NCBI GenBank assembly: GCA_034096865.1
Contig: JAWQFJ010017466.1
Coordinates: forward strand, 92,501-117,528
Length of the DNA stretch: 25,028 nt
Direction: 5' to 3'
Source: Theodoxus fluviatilis
Lineage: Eukaryota; Mollusca; Gastropoda; Cycloneritida; Neritidae
Shown here: piece by piece, positions 1 to 8,146 of the stretch
Layout: every line of letters starts with the position of its first letter
How positions within the stretch are numbered: position 1 is the stretch's first letter
Notes under the pieces: generated by a model
The model's database searches: none
What the model was told of the DNA's origin: nothing
What the model saw: only the letters and a program-made list of their open reading frames with translations
Program-made: the position numbers and the translations under genes

Positions 1-260
1 CGAAAGCCCGTGTGGTCGCTGTGAGAAGGCGTGACGTAGCGTCTGAGTGGAGTAGACCGTTCTGGGAGAATCATACACTCTGCCAGGAGAGAGAGAGAGT
101 TGAGGAATGCTTCGTTCCGTGTGTATCTCCTCGAAAGCGGTGTGACACTGTGTTGAGTGATACCGGTGCGGCAGTTTTGCTGGTGCGAAGTGATGCTGTT
201 GAAGATTGTGGAATGTCCAGCATTGGGGAGAGAGTTGTGTTGTCTGGCATTGGCAGTGCG

Positions 261-507
261 AGTCAGTGTGAGGAGGTTGTTGCTACTGAGGAGAGTCAGT
301 GTGAGGAGGTTGTTGCTACTGAGGAGAGTCAGTGTGAGGAGGTTGTTGCTACTGAGGAGAGTCAGTGTGAGGAGGTTGTTGCTACTGAGGAGAGTCAGTG
401 TGAGGAGGTTGTTGCTACTGAGGAGAGTCAGTGTGAGGAGGTTGTTGCTATTGAGGAGAGTCAGTGTGAGGAGGTTGTTGCTACTGAGGAGAGTCAGTGT
501 GAGGAGA
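261..507. repeat. 33-bp minisatellite, 7 full copies plus a partial copy
   Basis: Units start at 261, 294 and so on every 33 bp to 492. They are almost identical; one copy carries a C-to-T change (ATT for ACT at about 450) and the last diverges to gagatgg. The unit reads as 11 codons, SQCEEVVATEE, in the retroelement frame. Near identity suggests recent expansion. Confidence 0.95.
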
Positions 508-548
508 TGGTTGCTTGTCGCTCGTTGGAGAGAGTGGGGATTGTCGAT

Positions 549-1118
549 GACAGGGTCAGAGTCGAAGACAGGGTCAGAGTCGAAGACAGGGTCAGAGTCG
601 AAGACAGGGTCAGAGTCGAAGACAGGGTCAGAGTCGAAGACAGGGTCAGAGTCGAAGACAGGGTCAGAGTCGAAGACAGGGTCAGAGTCGAAGACAGGGT
701 CAGAGTCGAAGACAGGGTCAGAGTCGAAGACAGGGTCAGAGTCGAAGACAGGGTCAGAGTCGAAGACAGGGTCAGAGTCGAAGACAGGGTCAGAGTCGAA
801 GACAGGGTCAGAGTCGAAGACAGGGTCAGAGTCGAAGACAGGGTCAGAGTCGAAGACAGGGTCAGAGTCGAAGACAGGGTCAGAGTCGAGGACAGGGTCA
901 GAGTCGAGGACAGGGTCAGAGTCGAGGACAGGGTCAGAGTCGAGGACAGGGTCAGAGTCGAGGACAGGGTCAGAGTCAGGGACAGGGTCAGAGTCAGGGA
1001 CAGGGTCAGAGTCAGGGACAGAGACGTAGTCAGGGACAGAGACGTAGTCAGGGACGGAGACGCAGTCAGGGACGGAGACGTAGTCAGGGACAGAGACGTA
1101 GTCAGGGATGGAGACAGA
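549..1118. repeat. 18-bp minisatellite, about 31 copies, with directional variant blocks
   Basis: The core unit is gacagggtcagagtcgaa. About 18 identical copies come first. Five copies follow with gtcgag (from about 885), then three with gtcagg (975, 993, 1011), then units of the form gacagagacgtagtcagg with further drift. The unit encodes a V-R-V-E-D-R hexapeptide in the retroelement frame. The ordered blocks of variants indicate a homogenised left end and an older, diverging right end. Confidence 0.95.
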
Positions 1119-1143
1119 GAAGTGTCAGTGGTGAAGGTGGGAG

Positions 1144-1220
1144 GAGAAGACAAGTGGGTGAGAGAGGAAGAAGTGGAGGGAGAGGACAAGTGTGTGAGAG
1201 AGGAAGAGATGGAAGTTGGG
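1144..1220. repeat. Two-copy 39-bp imperfect duplication in the C-terminal part of the frame
   Basis: Two successive segments encode GEDKWVREEEVE and GEDKCVREEEMEV. The duplication is a third, smaller in-frame repeat in the same reading frame. Confidence 0.6.
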
Positions 1221-1469
1221 CATGTAGTGTTCGGAGTCCTGTATGGGAAGTGTGAAGTTGAGAGTGGGGTGTTGATGTGTTCCACCCGGCGGAAGAGGAA
1301 GTGTGCGGAAGTTGAGCATGAGTCTTATGGGAAGACTGGTGTGGAGTTGGACGATGGAGGAGAGGAAGGAATGGAGATGAGAGAAATTGCGTGTGGTGGT
1401 GTGAGTCTCGGAGAGGCGAGCCACAGTGAGAGAAAATGGTTTGACTGGAGGAAGAGAAAGAAAGGCTAG

Positions 1470-1907
1470 ATTTAGAGAGAGGAATGAACGGGTGTGGGAA
1501 TGAGACAGAGTTGATGTGTTTGGCTGTTTATTGGAGTGTGCTGTGCAGAGAATGTGATGGGTGGAGTGTGAGAGTTTTGTGGGCCAGTGTGATGGTCAGG
1601 TGGTTGGCTGGTGCTTGGTTTTGAAGTTCAAGGTGAGTTTGTGGTGTGGTGTGATGGGTTTGGACTTAGGGTATGAAGTCAGTGAGAGGGAGGCATCATT
1701 CCTAGGAGGTGGTCGGGTGGACGGAATATTAGGCAGTGTTGAATGAGGCTGGTGAAGTCCTCTCAAATTGTTTCTGTACCGATTAACCTAGTGGTAAAAC
1801 AGACCACGTAACCTGGGGCCCTCTGTTGTTAGGGAGAGTTTGTGCTGTTTTCTTGATTGTGTTATGAGTTGTGAAAAATGTCATATCCATAACATTTTTC
1901 TCATTGT
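1470..1907 (+). other. 3' non-coding part of the retroelement, with a stem-loop near the polypurine tract
   Basis: No reading frame of note lies between the stop at 1469 and the polypurine tract. The sequence is G/T-rich. A stem-loop sits just before the polypurine tract: gaaaaatgt (1873-1881) pairs perfectly with acatttttc (1892-1900) around a 10-nt loop. An outer atga/tcat helix (1864-1867 with 1901-1904) sits beyond a 5-nt bulge. Retroelement identity is inferred from the flanking features. Confidence 0.45.
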
Positions 1908-1917
1908 GGAAGGGAGG
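1908..1917 (+). promoter_or_regulatory. Polypurine tract (plus-strand primer site)
   Basis: Ten uninterrupted purines, ggaagggagg, directly precede TGTGGCGAGAC. In LTR retroelements this arrangement marks the primer for plus-strand DNA synthesis at the 3' LTR boundary. The position fits the 3' end of an element whose protease-like frame lies upstream. Confidence 0.65.
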
Positions 1918-2101
1918 TGTGGCGAGACAACGTTTTCCATATCTTCTGTTTATTATTATTATTACTAGGTGTCTGCTGAGCCGTAGCCTTAGTGATTTTT
2001 TCCTTGCCCTGAGCCGGTGTTAGCAGAGAAATGACCCCTGTGTAAGGAGAATGACTTGGAAGTGTTATGACTTGTGGACTCCACTGGCGTTTTCACGTCA
2101 A

Positions 2102-2206
2102 CCAATCTATGACTTTCAGCTAGTGAACTGATCAATCAGAGCGGAGTGGGATGAGCTGTGGGGATTGGACAGAGTGAACAGTGTGACGTCAGAGAGGGCA
2201 TTTAAG
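2102..2206 (+). promoter_or_regulatory. U3-type core promoter: CCAAT, inverted CCAAT, CRE, TATA-like box
   Basis: CCAAT is at 2102-2106 and its inverse ATTGG at 2164-2168. A perfect palindromic CRE, tgacgtca, is at 2184-2191. A TATA-like atttaa at 2200-2205 follows 8 bp later. Order and spacing are those of a Pol II promoter, and a start near 2230 would be expected. It probably drove the retroelement; present activity is unknown. Confidence 0.45.
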
Positions 2207-2422
2207 CAAGTGTTGCAGAATGTTCTGGGCGTCATGACATTTATTTTTAGCAAAGCAGAATCCTCGAAGATGCTGGCGCCCTGCTTAGGATAGGTGTTTT
2301 TCCCTTGGCGGTGGCCATGTAATGAGAAGGAAACAGGAGAATGATAGCGGAGAGAAGCCGCAGCCCGCCCGGAACCGACTAGAAGAAAACCCCCTTGCCA
2401 GTGGGGTGATGAAGTGGTGGAT

Positions 2423-2464
2423 TGCCTGCCTGCCTGCCTGCCTGCCGGCCTGCTTGCCTGCTTG
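2423..2464. repeat. TGCC tetranucleotide microsatellite inside the LTR
   Basis: About ten tgcc-type units (tgcctgcctgcctgcctgcc, then variants with ccgg and gctt). The same strand is open in several frames here only because the unit lacks stops. Confidence 0.85.
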
Positions 2465-2649
2465 TCTGAAGCGAGGCGGCCTGTCTCGCAGGAAAACCGA
2501 CTCCTCTACAGAGAAGAAGAAGGAAGAACAAGTCCCCTCCATCTCTACGACCCAGAAGTAGAACACCAGAGAGAATGTCCAGTCTCCATGCCTTTTCATT
2601 GTTGTGGTGAAATTTCCCGAGTCACCGGCTGCAATGTCGGTGCACTCAG

Positions 2650-2662
2650 CCCCCCCCCCCCC
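2650..2662. repeat. Poly-C run (13 C)
   Basis: A homopolymer of 13 C after gcactcag. Its length is prone to slippage and base-calling error. Confidence 0.9.
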
Positions 2663-2757
2663 TGTGTCTCAAACCCCTGTGTAGCACGCGCTAGGCGTGG
2701 GGGTCAAGCCCGTGCAACGACTGCTCCACGGTTTCATCCAGAGGTCAGATAAGTACA

Positions 2758-3123
2758 TTGTTTTTTACTTGGCTCAGGGCAGACGTTTATTTTCCATGTT
2801 TGTTTTCCCTCCTCGCGAGTTTTGTCATGATTGCTGAATCCTTGTTTAACTATGATTGCATTTGATGAATTTTGTGGCGCTTGACGCCCTTTCCCCTTTC
2901 TAGGGTGATTGCGGATGAATAATTAAAATATGCATTTGAATATTGATACTGGTTTTGCCATTTCTTTACTATCAGACAGTTTACATCAGTGGTTTGAGTG
3001 AGGAAATGAAGGTGCGTGCTTTGGTTCTCCAAGATTTTACCCCTAGACATTGAAACAAGCCATTTAATTTATTCAGTTGGGATGAGTTAAATTGAATTAA
3101 AGAACGAGCACGTCACAGCCGGT
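2758..3123. other. Unassigned AT-rich interval
   Basis: This is presumed flank of the retroelement. It has no credible open frame. It includes aataattaaaatatgc near 2915 and the short tggcgcttgacgcc palindrome near 2873. If the LTR extends past 2757, part of this interval belongs to it. Confidence 0.5.
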
Positions 3124-3188
3124 GTCAACATGTGTCAAACATTTGACTGTCTTTACGTCTGCTTTTCATCATGTTGACACATGTTGAC
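3124..3188. repeat. Perfect 15-bp inverted repeat with 35-bp spacer
   Basis: gtcaacatgtgtcaa (3124-3138) is the exact reverse complement of ttgacacatgttgac (3174-3188). Beyond two mismatches, a further agccg/cggct match extends the stem. Each arm also carries a short direct gtcaa repetition. It could form a cruciform or an RNA hairpin, or be the end of a small inverted-repeat element. No open frame is associated with it. Confidence 0.85.
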
Positions 3189-3779
3189 TGCGGCTCGCAC
3201 TGAGATAGATCAGGGAAGGTAATAAGAGATCGGAGAAATAATGAGGGGCTGAGTTTGAGGATTGAACGAGGTGGGGCTGAGGGGGTAGAATTGAAGTTAA
3301 GGGGGTTCGGGTGGGGGGTGGGGTGCATAGAGGATGGGAAGAGTGGGATGGAGGAGACGGGGAGGGGGATTACATTGGGAAGGGGAAGAAGAGAGTAGTG
3401 GGAAAGTGGAGAAAAATAATCGAGGAATGGGTGGGGTGGAGATGAAAGGAGTGGATTTTCAGGTAAAAGGGGAGAGTGTAGGGGTGAATAATGGAGTGTG
3501 GGGACTGAAGATGACATGGAAACGTTCAGGATGCTCAAAGTGGGTTGGAACAAGCAGATGAACGAGACACGTGAGACTTCCCGCCAAGACCGAGCGTTGA
3601 CCTATCGACTGGTGGGCTGGACACACGTTACAGGTCACGTGGTAATACGCCTTCACATACTTTCTAGTAGGCAGAGAAAGATGTTGAGGGCTCTTGCTGC
3701 AATAAATAACACACAGCCACTCATATTCGTCCGGTTAGATTATGTCTGTGTATCTGTCATTTTATATATGTGCACATGA

Positions 3780-3780
<1 letters not shown>
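3189..3780. other. Unassigned interval, G-rich in the centre
   Basis: Positions 3240-3500 are G/A-rich with many GGGG runs on the plus strand. No protein-like frame was recognised. An AATAAA-type hexamer (gcaataaataac) lies near 3700 but has no upstream exon that I can support. Confidence 0.4.

Positions 3781-3830
<50 letters not shown>
3781..3830. repeat. (TG)25 microsatellite
   Basis: An uninterrupted TG tract of 50 bp continues into cgcgctcgtgtgtgtg. Alternating purine/pyrimidine sequence of this length can adopt Z-DNA. Confidence 0.97.
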
Positions 3831-3835
<5 letters not shown>

Positions 3836-3976
3836 TCGTGTGTGTGTTCCTGTCCGTTGTCCTGTCCCTTCGAATGTTGGTTTCTCCGTACCTTCGCCAG
3901 TCCGTTTGTCTGTCAGTCGGTCTGTTGGTCAGTCTCTATGCCTCTCTGTCCATCATTTTGTCTGCCCTTTAGTTTG

Positions 3977-4001
3977 CTGTTGTTGTTGTTGTTGTTGTTG
4001 T
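3977..4001. repeat. (GTT)8 microsatellite
   Basis: A short GTT tract lies inside a T-rich stretch (3850-4300) of decayed gtctgtc-type words, including gtccgtccgtctgtcc near 4180. Such stretches are usual around old dinucleotide and tetranucleotide repeats. Confidence 0.85.
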
Positions 4002-4580
4002 CTGCTTTTCCATATGTCTCGATTTACGAATCGTCTGTCTGCATCAGGCAGTGTCTTTGTGAAATCTTTCTTCTCCACATAACTTCCTTTCTATCGATGT
4101 CTGTCCTGTCCAGTGTGTGAGTCGCACCTACACTCGGAACAATAACGAACGTTTTTTCTCATTGTATTGTTCGTCTATTCGTCCGTCCGTCCGTCTGTCC
4201 ACCTGATCATTTATATGTTTGTTCACCTGTTTTTGGAGGTTTTATTTGAGTTTCCTTGTTCATTCATTCGTTTGGTCTTTGTTCTTTAGACTTTTCCCCT
4301 TGTTTGTTTGCACCCATTTACCGAGTAGTTCATTTTCAACAAGGCGTTATCACAGTGTGGCCACGATGCGTGTTACCACGTTATGTAACTGGGGTCCTTA
4401 ATCGTGCTGGTTGAACATCAAACGTTGCTTTACTGTCATCTTTGCACTTGGCGTTGGGTAACTTGCTGTCTGCATTTTGAGACGTGCGTCTCAGTCAGTC
4501 ATCACCCTGCCTCAGGATGACTCTTCTTCTGTCAGGATCACCCTTGATCTTCTTACTGCTGTTTTATCCTCGGTTATGAA
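4002..4580. other. Unassigned T-rich interval before the 19-bp array
   Basis: No gene was recognised. The frame that enters the minisatellite from 4477 begins at TTG after a TAA at 4459-4461. Its upstream residues have no recognisable domain, so I do not call it coding. Confidence 0.4.
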
Positions 4581-5111
4581 ATGGCGTCAACACAGACACA
4601 TGGCGTCAACACAGACACATGGCGTCAACACAGACACATGGCGTCAACACAGACACATGGCGTCAACACAGACACATGGCGTCAACACAGACACATGGCG
4701 TCAACACAGACACATGGCGTCAACACAGACACATGGCGTCAACACAGACACATGGCGCGGGACATACGTAAGGCGTCAACACAGACACATGGCGTCAACA
4801 CAGACACATGGCGTCAACACAGACACATGGCGTCAACACAGACACATGGCGTCAACACAGACACATGGCGTCAACACAGACACATGGCGTCAACACAGAC
4901 ACATGGCGTCAACACAGACACATGACGTCATCACAGACACATGGCGTCAACACAGACACATGGCGTCAACACAGACACATGGCGTCATCACAGACACATG
5001 GCGTCAACACAGACACATGACGTCAACACAGACACATGGCGTCATCACAGACACATGGCGTCATCACAGACACATGGCGTCATCACAGACACATGGCGCG
5101 AGACATACGTA
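4581..5111. repeat. 19-bp minisatellite in two blocks separated by a distinct terminator unit
   Basis: The unit is atggcgtcaacacagacac. Nine copies run from 4581. A variant unit follows, atggcgcgggacatacgta (4752-4770), then an 18-bp unit lacking the t (4771-4788), then sixteen copies from 4789. The array ends with nearly the same variant unit (atggcgcgagacatacgta, 5093-5111), followed by aggcgtca. The repeated terminator implies block duplication. Seven or so units in the right part carry tcatcac for tcaacac, and two carry tgacgtca (4923-4930, 5018-5025). As 19 is not a multiple of three, the open frames here shift phase every unit and are not evidence of coding. Confidence 0.95.
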
Positions 5112-5124
5112 AGGCGTCAGACTT

Positions 5125-5130
5125 TATAAA
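5125..5130 (+). promoter_or_regulatory. TATA box candidate next to the 19-bp array
   Basis: actttataaaggg contains a full TATAAA, 13 bp after the last array unit. Every upstream unit contains CGTCA, the half-site of a cAMP response element. A start near 5155 would be expected. No convincing downstream exon was found. Confidence 0.3.
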
Positions 5131-6309
5131 GGGAAGCTTTCGTTTGCTCGTCGGTGTGACCTCTTCTTTCCAGACTGCATTGCGAAACCCACGCTAGAAG
5201 ATGAGCAATATGCCATATACAACATGCCACATGCGCTCGCAAGGCCTACCTGCGCAGTAAACTCTTCCCTCTCCTGACCTCTGCTAGGAATTCCCGCTAC
5301 AAGATCCATGAGTTCTTTCTTTTTGTGGTGAGTTAAATTCGGCTGCGGATTGCCGTTGGTCTTTATGTTAAATTGGTTATATATAAGTTTCTGCTCGTAA
5401 ATTGTCAGGATGATGCACGCGCTAGCTTTTCGAAAGAATGCCATAAACATTGCTTTCTCCATGTGAACAGACAAGCTACAGACCCCGAAACTTCCCGGCC
5501 CGTTTGAATTTACACGCGGAGGTTTTGGAATTCCTGCGCACAGCAACGGAAAATATATAATGGGTTAGTTTTCTGTGGGGGTTTTTAATTCCCATTAACG
5601 TGTTGTGTGCGAATAAACACACAACGAATTTTAAAAAACCCACCAATCCATCCAGTCACCGCTTGTTTTCGAAATCTTTGTTTCAGAAACCTAGAGATCA
5701 ATTTTTTTAAAGTGGATTGGATGCACAGTGGCTCAAAACGTGATAGAGGGGATGTGCGTAGTTTGTCTTCCAAGCTTTTGAAAAAGTCTGACAAACGTTC
5801 TTCACAGAGACAATACAGCCAGCTGACTTTTGTCGTGATATTTTTATAGCTAGACAAATCGATGGATTTACTCTCCAAGCTGGAAGTACACGAAAGAAAT
5901 GGAAGGAAAAAGCTTCAGAGGCGGCCGGGCATTTTTGTCATTTCCAATCAAAGTTTCCAGGCTGAATGGTGCCAGGAGAACCCGACCGAACTTGGATGAG
6001 AAAAACATTTGTCTGCTCTGCTTCTGTGTCAGTGACCTGAGGTACCTCCCCTGGGTGAGCAATGTCTCTTTACAAGTTACTACACTCAGCGTCTGTACTT
6101 CGTTGACTCTGACCTTTTAATTCTGTTTTGATGGGAAAATGTGGTGGATGTATGGTGGGGTGGTGGGGTGGCTGAGGAAAGGAGTGTGGTAGAAGTAAAT
6201 AATGTGTATACTGATTTATAATTCTTGTCATAGACCGATGCGTTAGTCTCTTTTTTGTGTGTGTTCTGCCCCAGTCTATATAAATTCTTCCCATTCTTTA
6301 AAACTCCCT

Positions 6310-6311
<2 letters not shown>
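5131..6311. other. Unassigned interval, no gene supported
   Basis: Mixed AT-rich sequence. Longer frames on both strands (for example minus-strand 5124-5546, which opens at TTG) show no family motif and lack ATG starts at their ends. A G-rich patch, gtggtggatgtatggtgggg, is near 6140. I see no tRNA, splice-site pair or transposon motif that I would defend. Confidence 0.4.
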
Positions 6312-6389
<78 letters not shown>

Positions 6390-6425
6390 GTGTGTGTTGT
6401 GTGTGTGTGTGTTGTGTGTGTGTGT

Positions 6426-6478
<53 letters not shown>

Positions 6479-6480
6479 GT

Positions 6481-6527
<47 letters not shown>

Positions 6528-6588
6528 GGTCTGTGTGTGTGTGTGTGTGTGTGTGTGCTTTTTTCAGTATGCCTGTCTGTCTAGGTCT

Positions 6589-6641
<53 letters not shown>

Positions 6642-6772
6642 TGTGTGTGTGTGTGCTTTTCTGTCTGCCTTTCTGTCTAGGTCTCCTCGTGTGTATGTAT
6701 GTGTGTGTGTGTGTATGTGTGTGTCAATGTGTGTGTGTGTGTGTGTACACGTGTGTGTGTGTGTGTGTTTGT
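6312..6772. repeat. Compound GT/GA microsatellite cluster
   Basis: (GT)n at 6312-6356 passes into (GA)n at 6356-6385. Long GT tracts follow at 6388-6556, 6592-6655 and 6690-6772, broken by short variants. Two breaks share the words ctgtctaggtctcctcgtgt (near 6575 and 6673), so a GT block plus its flank was duplicated. Cysteine/valine open frames here are repeat artefacts. Confidence 0.95.
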
Positions 6773-7240
6773 ATCAATGATGTTAGGCCGTAGTGCAATG
6801 CAAACGTCACAGTAACATAGTTGAACAAATTATACGTTGCCAAGGTGTCGCTATTTCATGCTGTCCTTGACCTCGTGGTCAAACAGTGTTTCCGCTTCAT
6901 CTATTTGTGTCCTGGGGACCGGTGTCTGTCACCTGCGGCTTATGGCGTTGTCTGTGTTCGTTATGTTCCTTGTAAAGAATGGCGTCAGGGCCAGACGAGT
7001 GATGGGCCAACCATGTTGTCTTTGTCTGGTGTCTTGATGGAATCCCCCTTTTTGTATCAGGGTCGTGCACAGGGATTCGGCAGCATGGCGGAGAGAAAAG
7101 CATGCATGGCAGTTGCTGGGGATGGCAGGATTCACACCATGGGTCCCCAACTTCCCTGCTCCACTCACAGTGCTGCAGTGTGGCGACAGGGAATGACATT
7201 CCACAAAATGAACTCCAAATCTCGCTTCTACTACTACGCA
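6773..7240. other. Unassigned interval downstream (minus strand) of the LINE end
   Basis: The interval is open in several frames (for example plus-strand 6821-7273) but no domain is recognised. Read on the minus strand it follows the LINE stop codon. The sequence next to that stop, tgcgtagtagtagaag, looks like a decayed TAG-type tail. The rest is probably flanking DNA. Confidence 0.35.
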
Positions 7241-7390
7241 CTACTTACGCCTATTACCTCTTTTGGGATGTAGGCCCCCGACCAGGGGTCTCCAGATGTC
7301 TCTGTTCTGGGCTGGCTTTTCCACTGGTTTCACGTGTGTCTCTTCCTCTTCATATCTATCTCAATGTATTGCCTCCAGCTGTTTCATGGC
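7241..7390 (-). mobile_element. C-terminal fragment of a non-LTR retrotransposon (LINE) ORF2, decayed
   Basis: Read on the minus strand from 7390 to 7241, the frame gives AMKQLEAIH, a stop at 7363-7361, then DRYEEEETHVKPVEKPA and QNRDIWRPLVGGLHPKRG, ending NRRK and TAG (7243-7241). The pattern A-(Q/K)-(N/D)-R-x-x-W-(R)-x-L-V-x-G-L followed by a short basic tail and stop is typical of the end of LINE ORF2 proteins, just before a short 3' UTR and trinucleotide tail. The fragment is severely 5'-truncated and has an in-frame stop, so it is dead. The clade cannot be told from 50 codons. Similarity extends by composition, not by frame, towards 7490, where an ATC array begins. Confidence 0.55.
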
Positions 7391-7491
7391 TATCCCCTTT
7401 TTTTACCTAGGGAACTTCTAGGTCAGGATTTGTCGCATACTTGTTGCTGGTTGGCGGAGTGTATGACCTGTCCAAGACGATGTGTGTAGCT

Positions 7492-7493
<2 letters not shown>

Positions 7494-7549
<56 letters not shown>

Positions 7550-7712
7550 ACAACATCATCATCATCATCGTCATCATCATCGTCATCATCATCGTCGTCG
7601 TCGTCATCATCATCACCATCATCACCATCATCACCATCATCACCATCATCATCATCATCATTATCGTCGTCGTCGTCGTCGTTGTCCTCGTTGTCGTCGT
7701 CATCGCCACCAT
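7494..7712. repeat. ATC/GTC trinucleotide array
   Basis: About 70 triplets: ATC first, then mixed blocks of ATC, GTC and ACC. Poly-His, poly-Ile and poly-Asp frames arise from it on the two strands and are not taken as genes. Confidence 0.95.
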
Positions 7713-7904
7713 AAACAACCACTTTTGTCATTATTAACAGCATCACTTGTATTTGGGGAGACGCCAACAACAGCACAAGCCTTCAGAACTCAGTTTTTGG
7801 CATAGCAACACGTTGTTAGACGAAATCGGAACTTTGTCTTGGTGGCAGGGGATGGAGTGCTACATCCTTATTCCCATTGTGCATTTTAATCAGAAGCAAA
7901 AAAT

Positions 7905-8062
7905 CAACGACGTCGACGAAGACGAGGACGACAACGGCAGAGACGACAACAGCAACACCAATGGAAACACTAAAACCATAGCTACGATGACCACGTCAAC
8001 GACCACAACTATGATGATACCGACATCGATGACGACGACGACGTGGTGGTGGTGGTGGCGTC
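7905..8062. repeat. Degenerate GAC/ACG/GGT triplet region
   Basis: Irregular triplets (gacgac, acaacg, gatgac, tggtgg) keep a rough 3-bp periodicity. This looks like an older relative of the neighbouring ATC array. Confidence 0.7.
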
Positions 8063-8146
8063 GACAACAAGAACGATGACAAAAGAGGAGAAAGGGGAGG
8101 GCGGGGGCAGAGGAGGAGGATAATCTCACACACACACACACGTACC

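Larger units (their letters stand above)
3..1469 (+). mobile_element. LTR-retrotransposon reading frame: retropepsin-like segment fused to two in-frame minisatellites (degenerate, 5' partial)
   Basis: The frame is open from the left edge, so its true start is outside the window; no ATG start is visible before the protease-like segment. Residues are numbered from the GTG at 12. Residues 46-58 read TVLSDTGAAVLLV, with the D-T-G-A active-site turn and hydrophobic flanks of a retropepsin (DTG at 159-167). Residues 73-82 (ERVVLSGIGS) fit the flap strand and turn that follow in Ty3/gypsy-type proteases. The normal rest of the domain, including the second hydrophobic-G helix, is absent. It is replaced by 11-residue repeats (QCEEVVATEES type), then about 30 hexapeptides of the VEDRVR type. 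The tail is basic and acidic, with a duplicated GEDKxVREEE motif and a terminal WRKRKKG, ending at TAG 1467-1469. No CCHC knuckle, reverse transcriptase, RNase H or integrase is seen. Both repeat lengths are multiples of three, so phase is kept. Other frames are also open across the repeats, so openness alone is weak evidence. The LTR context supports a retroelement; the clade cannot be fixed without RT. Confidence 0.55.
1918..2757 (+). mobile_element. Probable 3' LTR (right boundary uncertain)
   Basis: The left end begins TGTGGCGAGACAACG immediately after the polypurine tract, as expected for a 5'-TG LTR end. A promoter-like block (CCAAT, inverted CCAAT, CRE, TATA-like) lies 180-290 bp inside, as in a U3 region. 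The right end is set at ...aagtaca (2757), which would give TGT...ACA ends and 840 bp. This is a guess: the partner 5' LTR is outside the window and no clear AATAAA occurs between the likely start site and 2757. An end further right, up to about 3056 (...gaaaca), cannot be excluded. Confidence 0.5.

Noticed and set aside
1785..1815. tRNA-like A box (aacctagtggtaaaacag)
   Set aside because: No B box or cloverleaf follows at the right distance.
2870..2886. tggcgc-type primer-binding site after the LTR
   Set aside because: This is on the 3' side of the element, where a primer-binding site is not expected, and the match is only six bases inside a small palindrome.
3742..4120. Cysteine/valine-rich frames with membrane-like character
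   Set aside because: They are readings of (TG)25 and decayed TCTG words.
4581..5111. CRISPR-like direct repeats
   Set aside because: The 19-bp units are contiguous with no unique spacers, and the setting is eukaryotic. It is a minisatellite.
4477..5129. Repeat proteins with THGVNTDTW-type motifs in three frames
   Set aside because: The 19-bp unit lacks stops in every plus frame and is not a multiple of three, so the same peptides appear in all frames. Starts are not convincing.
5124..5546. 140-codon minus-strand frame of ordinary composition
   Set aside because: It opens at TTG, has no ATG near its start, no recognised domain, and its end falls at the TATA box.
7407..7805. Poly-His, poly-Ile, poly-Asp and poly-Met frames
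   Set aside because: They are direct readings of the ATC/GAC triplet array on both strands, with no flanking protein-like sequence.
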